Notes under the pieces: generated by a model
The model's database searches: none
Told to the model about the DNA's origin: nothing
What the model saw: the letters and a program-made list of their open reading frames with translations, nothing else
Assembly: GCF_030734285.1 (NCBI RefSeq)
Contig: NZ_CP132294.1
Span: 1,240,001 to 1,304,000, forward strand
DNA: 64,000 bases
Source: Natronococcus sp. AD-5
GTDB taxonomy: Archaea; Halobacteriota; Halobacteria; Halobacteriales; Natrialbaceae
Direction: 5' to 3'
Shown here: in pieces, positions 36,335 through 45,064 of the stretch
Numbering within the stretch: the stretch's first letter is position 1
How the letters are laid out: each line of letters opens with the position of its first letter
Position numbers and translations under genes: made by a program

Positions 36335-37336
36335 ATGCTTCCGCCCGTTGCGAGGCGGTTCGTCGCCGGCGAGACGGAAGCCGAGGCGCTCGAGCGCGTC
36401 CGCCGGCTGAACGAGCGCGGAATTTGCGGAATGGTCAACAGGCTGGGAACGCACCACGACGACCGCCAGCGGGTGCGTGCCGACACGACGGCGTACCGTG
36501 AGTTGGTCGCGGATACCGGCGACGCGGGCCTCGACGGCGAGGTGTCCGTCAAGCCGTCGCAGCTCGGCCTCGATCTCGGCGAGGACGCGTTCCGAAACTC
36601 GCTGCGGGACGTACTCGAGACGGCGCGAGACCGCGGCGTCTTCGTCTGGCTGGACATGGAAGAGCGCGCGACGACCGACGCGACGCTCGACGCCTTCGAG
36701 ACGTTCGCGCTCGAGTACGGCGGCGGTGAGCGTTCGGAACGAACGCGATCCTCGTCGAGCCGATGGGACGACGGCGGTGAGCGTTCCAGCGGAATGCGAT
36801 CCTCGCCGGACCAACGGTCCGACGGCGGGATCGGCGTCTGCCTCCAGGCCAACCTGAAACGGACGCCCGACGACGCCGAACGGCTCGCGGACCTCCCCGG
36901 AAAAGTCCGGTTCGTCAGGGGCGGCGCCTACGACGAGCCGCGCGCGGTCGCCTACCGGGACCCGGAGCGGATGGATCGAGCCTACCGGGACGTACTCGAG
37001 TACGCCTTCGAAACCTACGACGGCGGGATCGCCGTCGCGACGCACGATCCCGCGATCATCGAGTACGCGGCCTCGTTGCGCGAGCGCTACGACACGCCGT
37101 TCGAAATCCAGATGCTGATGGGCGTCCGGCCGGCCGCGCAGGTCGAACTCGCCAGCGAGTACGAGGTCCGGCAGTACGTTCCGTACGGCACCCGGTGGAA
37201 GCGGTACGTCCTAAATCGGGTTACCGAGACCGAGCACCCGTTCCGGTTCGTCTCGCGGGCGCTGCTCGAGGGAGTGCGTATCGACGACCTATCGAGCGTT
37301 CCGTCCGAGGAGCGGGTACAGTACGATCCCGAGTAG
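36335..37336 (+). CDS. Proline dehydrogenase with repeated in-frame insertion
   Basis: This 333-residue FAD-dependent TIM-barrel enzyme oxidises proline to pyrroline-5-carboxylate. Conserved pieces are VSVKPSQLGLDL, VWLDMEERATT, VCLQANLKRTPDDAERL, VRFVRGGAYDEP and the C-terminal VPYGTRWKRYVLNR. Between about residues 129 and 163 there are two near-identical 17-residue units beginning GGERS, encoded by a 51-bp tandem duplication. The rest of the barrel aligns without gaps in my reading, so the insertion is a loop addition. Its 3' end overlaps an antisense gene remnant. Confidence 0.85.
   Translation: MLPPVARRFVAGETEAEALERVRRLNERGICGMVNRLGTHHDDRQRVRADTTAYRELVADTGDAGLDGEVSVKPSQLGLDLGEDAFRNSLRDVLETARDRGVFVWLDMEERATTDATLDAFETFALEYGGGERSERTRSSSSRWDDGGERSSGMRSSPDQRSDGGIGVCLQANLKRTPDDAERLADLPGKVRFVRGGAYDEPRAVAYRDPERMDRAYRDVLEYAFETYDGGIAVATHDPAIIEYAASLRERYDTPFEIQMLMGVRPAAQVELASEYEVRQYVPYGTRWKRYVLNRVTETEHPFRFVSRALLEGVRIDDLSSVPSEERVQYDPE
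36721..36822. repeat. Tandem 51-bp hairpin repeat inside proline dehydrogenase
   Basis: Two units start CGGCGGTGAGCGTTC at 36721 and 36772; a partial third start is at 36823. Each carries stem-loops with 3-nt loops: GCGTTCG/CGAACGC (36730-36746), GCGTTCC/GGAATGC (36781-36797, one wobble) and CGGACC/GGTCCG (36807-36821). The length is a multiple of three, so the frame stays open. Confidence 0.8.
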
Positions 37337-37430
37337 CGGTGCGAAGAAGACGACGATCGCCCAGGGGAACGCCGGGTGGGTGCCGTTTTTCCGTGCGTCC
37401 GCGTACGTCCGGACGATCTCCGAGGACGAC
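37289..37430 (-). pseudogene. Fragment of a small PLDc_N-like membrane protein gene
   Basis: Reading the minus strand from about 37430 to a TAG at 37289-37291 gives a stretch typical of tiny haloarchaeal membrane proteins: TYADARKNGTHPAFPW, then a hydrophobic segment, then YPLLGRNAR. No ATG, GTG or TTG lies in frame back to the FemAB stop at 37501, and the expected first membrane segment is missing. Its 3' end overlaps the proline dehydrogenase 3' end by 48 nt. It may be a truncated remnant or use an unusual start. Confidence 0.45.
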
Positions 37431-37500
37431 CCTCCTCGAAGCCCCTTGAGACGTCGCCGACGCGTTTCGCCGTCGCCTCGCGGCTCCCGGTTCCGCGTTC

Positions 37501-38520
37501 TTACGATCGTCCGAACCGCCGGGAGAGCGTTCGACCGAGGTTCAGCGCCGACAGCGCCGGCGCCGGCCGTCCCCGTTCCCAGAGGAGCAGCGGGATCGGC
37601 CGGGCGCCGAAGTACTCCTTAAAGCTGAACACGCCGTTTCTGAAGTCCGGCGTCGAACCGCGGAGTTCGTACGCCTTGTAGCCCCGGTCGATCGCCCACC
37701 TGATCGCGTGTTCGTGGAGCAACTCCGGCGCGCGGTACTCGAAGTGATCCGCGGTGACGGCCGTGTAGAGGTGCTGGAACGACGACTGCTCGTCGTCCGA
37801 GACGTACAGGTACATGCCGCGTCTCGCGCCGTCGGCCCGGAGCGAAAAGACGGTGATTCTGTCCTCGAGGCGCTGGAGTTCGGCCAGAAACGAGCGCGGA
37901 AGCGCGTCCATCCCGACGCGGTCCATCACCCTCGCGTAATCGTCGTGAAAGTCGGACAGTACGGCGGCGGTCAGCGGCTCCTCGACGACCTCGAACTCGC
38001 GTTCGCGGCCGCGCCTGATGCCGCGACGGCGTTCGCCGTGCATCCCCTCGAGGATCGCGTCCCAGCCGCGGGTGAGATCGAGCGTGAACCGACACGAGTG
38101 CACGACGACGTCGTAACCGCGCTCCCTGAGAAGGTTGTGGTAGCGGACGTACTCCTGGTCGTAGGTCCGGAACTGATTGAACAGGATTCGGCCGTCGCAG
38201 CGGTCGGCGACGGCGTCGAGGAGGAGTTCCAGCGCTCGCTCCTCGTCGGTCATCGCGATCGGCCCGCCGTAGCCGGGCTCGATCGACTTCAGCTGGTCGA
38301 CCGGTCCGAGTTCGGCGACGAAGTTCGGAAGGACGGCGATCGGGTTTCCTTTCTTGGAGACGAGAACGTGTCTGGGCTCGCGATCCAGTCCCGCCTCGAC
38401 CGCCCGGAGCCACTCGTAGCGGTGGAAGACGCAGCCGAGTTCGGACTGTTCGACGACGCTGTTCCACTGGTTCCGGTTCACCGCGTCGATGCTGTCTAGC
38501 TGTTCGACCTCGAGTGACAT
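37501..38520 (-). CDS. FemAB/GNAT-fold transferase, second copy
   Basis: This 339-residue protein has a FemAB-type double GNAT fold, with CVFHRYEWLRAVEAG near the N-terminus, a basic ERRRGIRRGRERE stretch, and C-terminal HEHAIRWAIDRGYKAYELRGSTPDF followed by SFKEYFGA. It is the same family as the protein at 34828-35874 but quite diverged. It probably adds an amino-acid or acyl group to a surface glycan precursor. Confidence 0.84.
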   Translation of the reverse strand: MSLEVEQLDSIDAVNRNQWNSVVEQSELGCVFHRYEWLRAVEAGLDREPRHVLVSKKGNPIAVLPNFVAELGPVDQLKSIEPGYGGPIAMTDEERALELLLDAVADRCDGRILFNQFRTYDQEYVRYHNLLRERGYDVVVHSCRFTLDLTRGWDAILEGMHGERRRGIRRGREREFEVVEEPLTAAVLSDFHDDYARVMDRVGMDALPRSFLAELQRLEDRITVFSLRADGARRGMYLYVSDDEQSSFQHLYTAVTADHFEYRAPELLHEHAIRWAIDRGYKAYELRGSTPDFRNGVFSFKEYFGARPIPLLLWERGRPAPALSALNLGRTLSRRFGRS

Positions 38521-38690
38521 CTACGAGACCTCGGCGCGTACCGTTCTCTCAGCGGCGTGCGCGAAGAAATAGCTTTGGAGCGTCCGCCGGGCACGCTCGG
38601 GTTTCTCGTCCCCGGCGGGAGCGGTAACCGCGAATTACGACCTACGACCCTTCGGTTCGATCTACCCCGGAAGCGAGCCGCGAGTCGGCG

Positions 38691-39524
38691 TCAGCGCAGC
38701 GAGCCCGCGCGGTCGAGAATGGCCGAGTGCAGTTCCGAAAGCGGCGGCTCGTCGGCGTCCGACGTGAGCACGACGACGCGATCGGCGTCCGCGTAGCCGT
38801 TGACGAGGAGCCGCGCGTTGTCCTCGCGCTCGAGCATCTCGTTGGTCGCGAACGCCGAGTCGCCGACGACGATCACCGTCCCGTCTCCGACGGCTTCGAC
38901 CGTCGCGACCGGATGGGGGGCAGGAGACTCGTCCTCCCCGAGCGTCGCGTCGGGACGCTCGACGAGGTAGCCGAACTCGCTCGTGTTCGCGAGCACCGTC
39001 GCGCCGTTCGGCTCGACCGCCGTCGCGCGGTTCAGCGCCAGCCGATCGACGTCCGCGGTCAGCGCGTGATCCGCGACGTCCGTCGCGATCGGTTGCGCCG
39101 GACCGCGGTGGTGGTGGCGGTCGTCCCGGAGCACCTGGCCGTCGAGTCTGGCCTCGGCGCCGACCGAGGAGAGGAGCTCGTTCGCCTCGCGCGAGTCGGC
39201 GACTACCACGAGGGTGCCGCCGTCCCGGACGAACGCCTCGGCGTTCGAGGCGTCCGTCTCGTCGGCGTCGTCCGGCAGGGCGGCGATCGCGACTGTTCCG
39301 TCGGGCTCGAGTCCGTCGTACCCGTTCGCGGCCGCGTACTCGAGGCCGGGCTCCGACTCGATCCCCCGTCGGAGTTCGCTGGTACCGTCGCCGCCCGGAT
39401 TGTACGGATCGTGGGCGGCGCTCGAGGTCGAGCCGACCCAGGCGAGCGCGACGAGGACGACGACCGCGAACGCGACGAGCGCGAGTCGCGGACGGTCGAC
39501 CTCGACCCCCCGGTCCGCGCTCAC
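38691..39524 (-). CDS. DUF4350 domain protein, membrane-anchored
   Basis: This 277-residue protein has one N-terminal membrane segment (about 12-35) and an extracytoplasmic domain with YNPGGDGTSELRRGIE and a flavodoxin-like core (FVRDGGTLVVVADSREANELL), matching DUF4350. It starts with GTG 39524, whose 4-nt overlap with the preceding gene indicates co-translation. The usual second C-terminal membrane segment is absent, so it is on the short side. Function unknown. Confidence 0.78.
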   Translation of the reverse strand: MSADRGVEVDRPRLALVAFAVVVLVALAWVGSTSSAAHDPYNPGGDGTSELRRGIESEPGLEYAAANGYDGLEPDGTVAIAALPDDADETDASNAEAFVRDGGTLVVVADSREANELLSSVGAEARLDGQVLRDDRHHHRGPAQPIATDVADHALTADVDRLALNRATAVEPNGATVLANTSEFGYLVERPDATLGEDESPAPHPVATVEAVGDGTVIVVGDSAFATNEMLEREDNARLLVNGYADADRVVVLTSDADEPPLSELHSAILDRAGSLR

Positions 39525-39799
39525 GGGAGCACCCCCGGCGCGAGCAACTGGATCGTGCGGACGGCGACGACGACCGCGGCGCCGGCGATGCCGGCCGCGG
39601 TGACCCAGCGGAGCCGCCCCCGCCAGCGCGGATCGACGTCGACGGGCGTCAGCAGTTCGTCCAGGACCACGAATCCGAGCGCTGCCAGCAGGAAAAACGC
39701 GCCGTAGGAGAACACTCCCAGCACGACGAGTGCGAGCAGTGCTCCGAGCAGCCAGGCGACCTGCAGGCGAACGTACCGACGGCGCCGCGACGTTGGCAT
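39521..39799 (-). CDS. Small membrane protein in DUF4350 operon
   Basis: This 92-residue protein has a basic N-terminus and three hydrophobic segments (about 12-30, 33-48, 65-85). It overlaps the DUF4350 gene by 4 nt. ATG 39799 was preferred to a TTG three codons upstream. The pair resembles haloarchaeal operons that also carry MoxR/DUF58 genes, which are not present here. Function unknown. Confidence 0.65.
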   Translation of the reverse strand: MPTSRRRRYVRLQVAWLLGALLALVVLGVFSYGAFFLLAALGFVVLDELLTPVDVDPRWRGRLRWVTAAGIAGAAVVVAVRTIQLLAPGVLP

Positions 39800-39932
39800 C
39801 GACGACAATCGTTCACGAGCACTCCCGTAAATCTAGCAGATGGTATTGGCCCGGGCGCGCGGTAATACGGTCTTACGACCTGTTCGATCCTGGGCCCGCG
39901 TCGCGGACGACTCGAGGGAGCGAATCGCGCGC

Positions 39933-41807
39933 TCACGAGTGCACCGACACCGAGCCGGAGTCGTACACCCGGTCGCGCTCTTCGAGTTCCTCCCGCGGAA
40001 GGTCCGACTCCTCGACGTACCGCGTGAACTGGAGCGGCCTGTCCTCGAGTTCGTCCTCCCGGATGAGGACGACGTCGTGGTCGTCGAACATGGCGTCGCC
40101 CTCGCCGGCGTCGATCACCGAACACAGCGAGCCGTGGAGTTCGCCCATGTACCGACAGCTGATCCGGTCGGTTCCGATCTCGCCCTGGTAACCGTCGTCG
40201 ACCGCCTCGAACGACTGCCGCTCGTCGTCGGAGAGGTAGAACGTGTAGAACGGTCGCTCGACGACCGGATTGTCGGAGGCGGTGAAGTCGTTCGAGACCG
40301 CCGTGAAGGTAAACAGCGACAGGATCACCAGGAGCGCGATCAACACCGCCAGTCCGCCGCGTCGGAGCAGTTCGTACAGGCCGTAGCCGCCGACCAGCGC
40401 GACGAACATGAAGCCGTAGTGGCCGAACCGGTCGACGTTGACGCCGGCCACCGCGTCGAGCAGGAGCACCGGGCCGGGGAAGACGAGCGGGACGAGGAGG
40501 ACCGCCGCGATGCCGACGGTCGCCGTGCGACGGCTCGGTACCCGACCGTCGTCGCGGACGGCGTCCCCGCCGCCGTCGGCGTACGTCGGGAGCCGGTCGC
40601 GCTCGAGCAGGAACAGGAATCCGAGGAGGACGAAGAAGAGGGCGAACCCGTAGGGAACGTAGTTCGCGACCTCCACCCAGGGGCTCGCGATCACGCCCTC
40701 CGGGACCGCCGACTCCGTCGATTCGAACAGCACCGCGTAGATCGTCTCCGCGAGCCGGACGACGAGGAACTCCGCGGCGTACAGCCAGTAGAGGCTCGTG
40801 AGCAGGAACGAGACGGCGAGAACGTAGGCGTCGACGATCGCCTCGGATCCGGTGAGCGCGCGCTCCGTGAGCGCCACGAGGACGAGGATCGCGAGCACGA
40901 AGGGGATCGTCACGGGGTGGACGACGACGATCGCCGCGACGAGGCCGACCGTCAGGAGCCGCACGCTCGCGGTCGGTCGACTCAGGAGGGCGAGCAACAG
41001 CGCGAGAAAGAGGATCGAGGCGGCGCTGCGCGGAATCGAGTACATCCCGTAGAAGAGGTACAGCGGGAACGCGATCGCCACCAGCGACGCCAGGAGGCCG
41101 TACTTCTCGTCGGGGTGGAGCCGACGGGCGACGCCGTACGTGAGCCCGACGCCCGCCGCGAAGAGCCCGCCGGAGAGGAGGTACATCGCGGTGTGCGGCG
41201 CGATCCAGCCGCCGAAGACCAGCGAGGCGAACGCGGCGTAGACGTGCCAGAGCTGGAACGGTTCGTAGCTCGGTAGGAGCGTCGCCGTCCGGCCGGTCTC
41301 GAGGATCGCCGTCGTCATCGGGACGTGCGACGAGAGGTCGGTGTGGCCGACGAAAAAGCCGTAGTTCAGCGTGACGCTGTAGATGACGAGCGAGAGGGTG
41401 ACCGCCAGGTGATAGAGCGCGATCGCGCGGCTCGTTCGGCCGGTCGGCGTCGTCGTTATCAGCAGGAAACAGCAGAGGTAGAGGAACGAGACGCCCGCGT
41501 AGAACGCGTACGGGCGAACCTCGGTGGCGATCAACACGAGGACCAGCGCGCCGACCGCGAGGTGAAAGAGCGTCGACCAGACCCGCCAGTCGACCCGAAT
41601 CGGCGCCGACCAGCCGCCGCCGGTAGCGGAACCGGCGCGAGCGGCTCGAGCGACGGTCGGCGCCGCGATCATCGGGACGGCGACGTACAGCCCCAGTATC
41701 GACAGGTTCGGGAGTCCGAGGAGGAGCGGAACGCCGACGCCGAGAACCGCGGTTGCGACGAGCGCGATCGAGATCACTCGGGACGGTCGGAAACCGGTTC
41801 GGGTCAC
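39933..41807 (-). CDS. Large polytopic membrane protein, GT-C glycosyltransferase-like
   Basis: This 624-residue protein has about 14 membrane segments and a soluble C-terminal tail of some 110 residues. A GGAGG ribosome binding site lies 5 nt upstream of GTG 41807, which decides the start although the frame is open for far longer. The first large loop, with HTDLSSHVPMTTAILETG and EPFQLWHVYAAF, resembles the acidic first loop of GT-C transferases. It lies in a surface-glycan region. The glycosyltransferase function is inferred from topology. Confidence 0.7.
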   Translation of the reverse strand: MTRTGFRPSRVISIALVATAVLGVGVPLLLGLPNLSILGLYVAVPMIAAPTVARAARAGSATGGGWSAPIRVDWRVWSTLFHLAVGALVLVLIATEVRPYAFYAGVSFLYLCCFLLITTTPTGRTSRAIALYHLAVTLSLVIYSVTLNYGFFVGHTDLSSHVPMTTAILETGRTATLLPSYEPFQLWHVYAAFASLVFGGWIAPHTAMYLLSGGLFAAGVGLTYGVARRLHPDEKYGLLASLVAIAFPLYLFYGMYSIPRSAASILFLALLLALLSRPTASVRLLTVGLVAAIVVVHPVTIPFVLAILVLVALTERALTGSEAIVDAYVLAVSFLLTSLYWLYAAEFLVVRLAETIYAVLFESTESAVPEGVIASPWVEVANYVPYGFALFFVLLGFLFLLERDRLPTYADGGGDAVRDDGRVPSRRTATVGIAAVLLVPLVFPGPVLLLDAVAGVNVDRFGHYGFMFVALVGGYGLYELLRRGGLAVLIALLVILSLFTFTAVSNDFTASDNPVVERPFYTFYLSDDERQSFEAVDDGYQGEIGTDRISCRYMGELHGSLCSVIDAGEGDAMFDDHDVVLIREDELEDRPLQFTRYVEESDLPREELEERDRVYDSGSVSVHS

Positions 41808-42126
41808 GGTATCCTCCGTTCGGCTCGACCGGCGCGTCCGGCTCGGGGCGATCGTTCGCGCCGGTAGCGAGGCTGCTCGGCTTCGCGAACGAGGGCTTCC
41901 GCCGGTCGACGGGGCATTCGAGGGTCCGCTATGAGAACCACCGCGAAAAACGTTACAGTACGTACAGCAGATCCGACGGGTTCGGGAAACGAGGGAGCCG
42001 AGGACGCGCCCGCGACGGTTGCGCCGCGCTCGAGCCCGCTCGCCGTACGTACCGTTTCGTCGGTAGATCGAGATTACCGTAGTCGTCCGACGACAACATC
42101 GCGATTCGTTGCGTGACGGTATGAAC

Positions 42127-42136
42127 GCTATAAAAC
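42127..42136 (+). promoter_or_regulatory. TATA box of the lipoprotein gene at 42159
   Basis: GCTATAAAAC at 42127-42136 is a strong archaeal TATA box centred 27 nt before the ATG at 42159, so the transcript should be leaderless. The rest of 41808-42126 shows no gene. Confidence 0.6.
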
Positions 42137-42158
42137 GCCTGCGTCGTATCTCGCGTCG

Positions 42159-43487
42159 ATGGATCGTCGAACCGTCCTGAAGACGAGCGGCGCCGTCGCC
42201 GCGACGGTGCTGGTAGCGGGCTGTCCGGGCGGCGACCCCGGCGAACCGGCGGAGCCGGAGGAGTCGGACGACGACGCACCCCAAGACGTGGCGCCCGAGG
42301 ACGGCGATTCGGACGGGTTCGAGGACTCGCTCGCGGACCAGGTCGACGAGGAGGAGCCGGGGACCGACGTCGTCCGGATCGACTACGACGAATTTGCCGA
42401 GCCGACTGACGTCTACCGGGTCTGGACGGGCGATCCGACCGCGTACTCGTTCGTCGATAACCACACGTTCGACGGCGAGACGGCGCTGCGCTGTGAGGTC
42501 CCTCGAGGCGAGAACGACGGGAGCAACGCCGCGTACTGGTTCCCGGAAAACGGGTACGGGCAGCCGCTCGAGGTTCGCCAGCGAGCGATGGTTCGGCTGG
42601 ACGGCGAGTGGACGATGGACGAAGGCGACGTCTGCCGGTTCTGGTGTTTCGGCCTGAACACGGAAGCGGGGATACAGGGCTCCGGCGTTCGCGGACGGCC
42701 GTCCGGAACCGACGGCTGGTCGAGCGCGCTGGCGGTCACGAACCGGGAGAGTCGGTCGAACGGCGAGTACAAGCTCGCGGCGTACACGTACCACATGGAC
42801 CAACCCTGGACGAGCGGCGAGTTCGAAGTGATCGACGCGCGGGTGCCGGTCGGCGAGTGGTTCGCCCTCGAGACCGAGGTCGCGATGAACACGATCGACG
42901 GCGGGTCGGCCAACGCCGACGGCGAGGTTCGCTGCTGGCTCGACGGCGACCTCGCCTACGAGCGAACGGACTTTCGGTGGACGACGATCGAAGAGCAGGC
43001 CGTCGAGTACGCCGGCCCCCTGGTGCGGTACGGGGGCGGCGAAACCGCACCGACGGATCTCGAGATCTACTACGACGAGCACGAACTGCTCGCCGACGGG
43101 ATCCCCGAGATTCCGCCGTACGACCAGGACCCGCACTTCGAGGATCCGGCGAACATGGACGCCTACGAGGGACGCGTGACCTACGTCAACGGCGACGAAA
43201 CCGCGACGTACCGATTCTACGTCGACGGCGAGGTCGTCCACACCGACTGGAGCAACGTCGACGGCCACCAGGCGAGGTACAACGACGCCGTCGACATCAC
43301 GCCGGCCGACGACTCCGACAGCGGCTACGCGACCGTCGAGGCGACCGCGGAGCCGAACACCGTCGACGGCTACTTCTTCGACGGCGAGTTCGTCGCCCTC
43401 GACGCCAGCCCCGATCCCATCGAGCTGTGGGTCTCCGGGGAACAGGTCGAACCCGTCGACTACCCGTCGTCCCCTACCGACGCGTGA
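42159..43487 (+). CDS. Tat-exported lipoprotein with polysaccharide-lyase-like domain
   Basis: This 442-residue protein begins with a Tat signal DRRTVLK and a lipobox ending at Cys22 (LVAGC). An acidic linker (about 28-70) leads to a beta-jelly-roll-like domain (about 72-310) similar to the secreted protein at 45065-45985. Shared phrases include DGWSSALAVTNR, YTYHMD, DGGSANADGEVRCW and YYDEHELLADG. This style resembles alginate/glucuronan lyase families such as PL14. A final 120-residue beta domain is absent from the paralogue. Catalytic residues could not be assigned, so it may bind rather than cleave glycan. Confidence 0.75.
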   Translation: MDRRTVLKTSGAVAATVLVAGCPGGDPGEPAEPEESDDDAPQDVAPEDGDSDGFEDSLADQVDEEEPGTDVVRIDYDEFAEPTDVYRVWTGDPTAYSFVDNHTFDGETALRCEVPRGENDGSNAAYWFPENGYGQPLEVRQRAMVRLDGEWTMDEGDVCRFWCFGLNTEAGIQGSGVRGRPSGTDGWSSALAVTNRESRSNGEYKLAAYTYHMDQPWTSGEFEVIDARVPVGEWFALETEVAMNTIDGGSANADGEVRCWLDGDLAYERTDFRWTTIEEQAVEYAGPLVRYGGGETAPTDLEIYYDEHELLADGIPEIPPYDQDPHFEDPANMDAYEGRVTYVNGDETATYRFYVDGEVVHTDWSNVDGHQARYNDAVDITPADDSDSGYATVEATAEPNTVDGYFFDGEFVALDASPDPIELWVSGEQVEPVDYPSSPTDA

Positions 43488-44688
43488 AGGGGACCGGCTC
43501 GCGGTCGGCGGCGTGAGGCGACTCGACGGCCAGTAGCTTGCCGACGAGTTTCGTCGGCGGCATCAGCCACGCGCCCAGATCCGACCGATCGACGTTCCAC
43601 GGTACCCTCGGCTTCGCGATCGCGCGCAGACACTCGAGCAGTCGTTCTTCGTCGCGGTGGCGGGCGTAGTAGTACAGCTCCCGGAGCGGGAACACCATTT
43701 CACCGTCGGGCTGCGGCGAGCGATCGGGCAGCCGATCCTCGAGGTCGAGGGCCGTCGCGACCATCGTCGAAGCGAACCGATAGCCGTGAGCGTTCGCCAG
43801 CGCGTAGGACGCCCAGAACTTCGGATTGATCTCCATCAGCACGAGTTCGCCGCTCGCTCGGCGTCTGAACTCGACGAGCGCGACGCCGTGCCAGCCGATC
43901 TCCCGGAGCAACCCGGTGGCCGCGGCCTCGAGTTCCGGGTCGCGACGCAGTCGAAGGTGGGTTCCGCTGCCGCCGCGACGCGGAACGGACCGCAACTCCT
44001 CGTGGCCGACGCGGAGTTCGACCTCGCCGTCGCGAACGAACAGTCCGCACGCGTACGTCGACGCCGACCCGGTGATACACTCCTGGACGAGCACGTCCCC
44101 CGCCGGCGCGACGGCCTCGAGACGATCGTAGACCGCCCAGAAGCTGTCGGGATCCGCGACGCGGGCCGTCGTCCCGTGTCCCCCACCGACCTCCCGTCGC
44201 GCCTTGAGAAACACCGGAAACGAAAGACGCTCGAGCGCATCGCCCGGCCGCCCCTGAGAGTCGAATACCCTGACGAGCCGCGTGTAATCCGTCGGTACGT
44301 CGATACCGAGGGCCGACGCCCGCTCCAGCGTCGCCACCTTGTCCGTGGCGACCTCGAACGCGTCGGGGTCGGGGAGACACACCGACGCGAACGACGGGAG
44401 GTCGTCCCGAACCGACTCGAGTACGGCCGCCGACTCGTAGCCGACGGGAAGGACGAACTGCGGGCAATGGGCGCGAATCACCGAGCGCAGCGCCTCGACG
44501 TAGCCGGGATCGTCGGTCGACGGGATCGTGACGGCGACGTCGCAGTACTTCGACCGGAGCAGCCGGCTGTACCGCGTCGTTCCCGCGCCGACGATCGTCG
44601 CATCGAGATCCGCCGACAGTTCCCGCGCGATCACCAGCGCGGTCGGGTAATCGCCGTCGAGAAGCAACACTCGCGGCCCCGGTCGCAT
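43474..44688 (-). CDS. ATP-grasp ligase-like protein, second copy
   Basis: This 404-residue cytosolic ATP-grasp protein has a Rossmann-like N-terminus (RVLLLDGDYPTALVIARELS), an ATP-binding middle (FPVFLKARREVGGGHGTT) and the metal-ligand motif LVLMEINPKFWASY. It resembles the ATP-grasp protein at 31814-33007 in length and order of motifs. It overlaps the convergent lipoprotein gene by 14 nt. Likely role: forming an amide between a glycan or carboxylate precursor and an amine. Substrate unknown. Confidence 0.85.
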   Translation of the reverse strand: MRPGPRVLLLDGDYPTALVIARELSADLDATIVGAGTTRYSRLLRSKYCDVAVTIPSTDDPGYVEALRSVIRAHCPQFVLPVGYESAAVLESVRDDLPSFASVCLPDPDAFEVATDKVATLERASALGIDVPTDYTRLVRVFDSQGRPGDALERLSFPVFLKARREVGGGHGTTARVADPDSFWAVYDRLEAVAPAGDVLVQECITGSASTYACGLFVRDGEVELRVGHEELRSVPRRGGSGTHLRLRRDPELEAAATGLLREIGWHGVALVEFRRRASGELVLMEINPKFWASYALANAHGYRFASTMVATALDLEDRLPDRSPQPDGEMVFPLRELYYYARHRDEERLLECLRAIAKPRVPWNVDRSDLGAWLMPPTKLVGKLLAVESPHAADREPVPFTRR

Positions 44689-45064
44689 GTCGCGGAACCC
44701 GTGATCCCGCGTGAAAAGCGACGCCGATCGTCTCGTCGCCCCTCGACGAGTAACGGCGGTTTGTCCGCCGAAAACGGCTCAACGGGGCGTTGATTCGTCA
44801 CGGTCCGCCGTTCGCCGCTGTCGTGCCTCGAGCCGAAACGGTCGCGGTCGACACCCGATCCGGACCGACGCCGCGACCAACGAGGAATTAGCGCCGATGA
44901 ACGACGCGTTGATCCCGGTAATACGCGTCTAGGACCGGCGTATTTGGACGCCGTGGTTCGGTCAAGCATTTTATGCGATCGCGCCACTCCGAATCACTTT
45001 CGGGATTTGTTACAGTCTTCGGAAAGAGAAAATTTATGTCGGTAGTCCCCTGTTACCCGACCGT
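44689..45064. other. Divergent intergenic region with promoter for the secreted protein
   Basis: About 375 nt without a gene. A TATA-like AAATTTATG around 45026-45035 lies about 34 nt before the ATG at 45065, so its leader is very short. A second TTTTATG at 44970-44976 could be an alternative promoter. Confidence 0.45.

Noticed and set aside
39840-43268. Very long open frames over the polytopic membrane protein, on both strands
   Set aside because: The plus frame is Glu/Arg-rich antisense; the minus extension beyond 41807 lacks membrane pattern and a ribosome binding site fixes the start at 41807.
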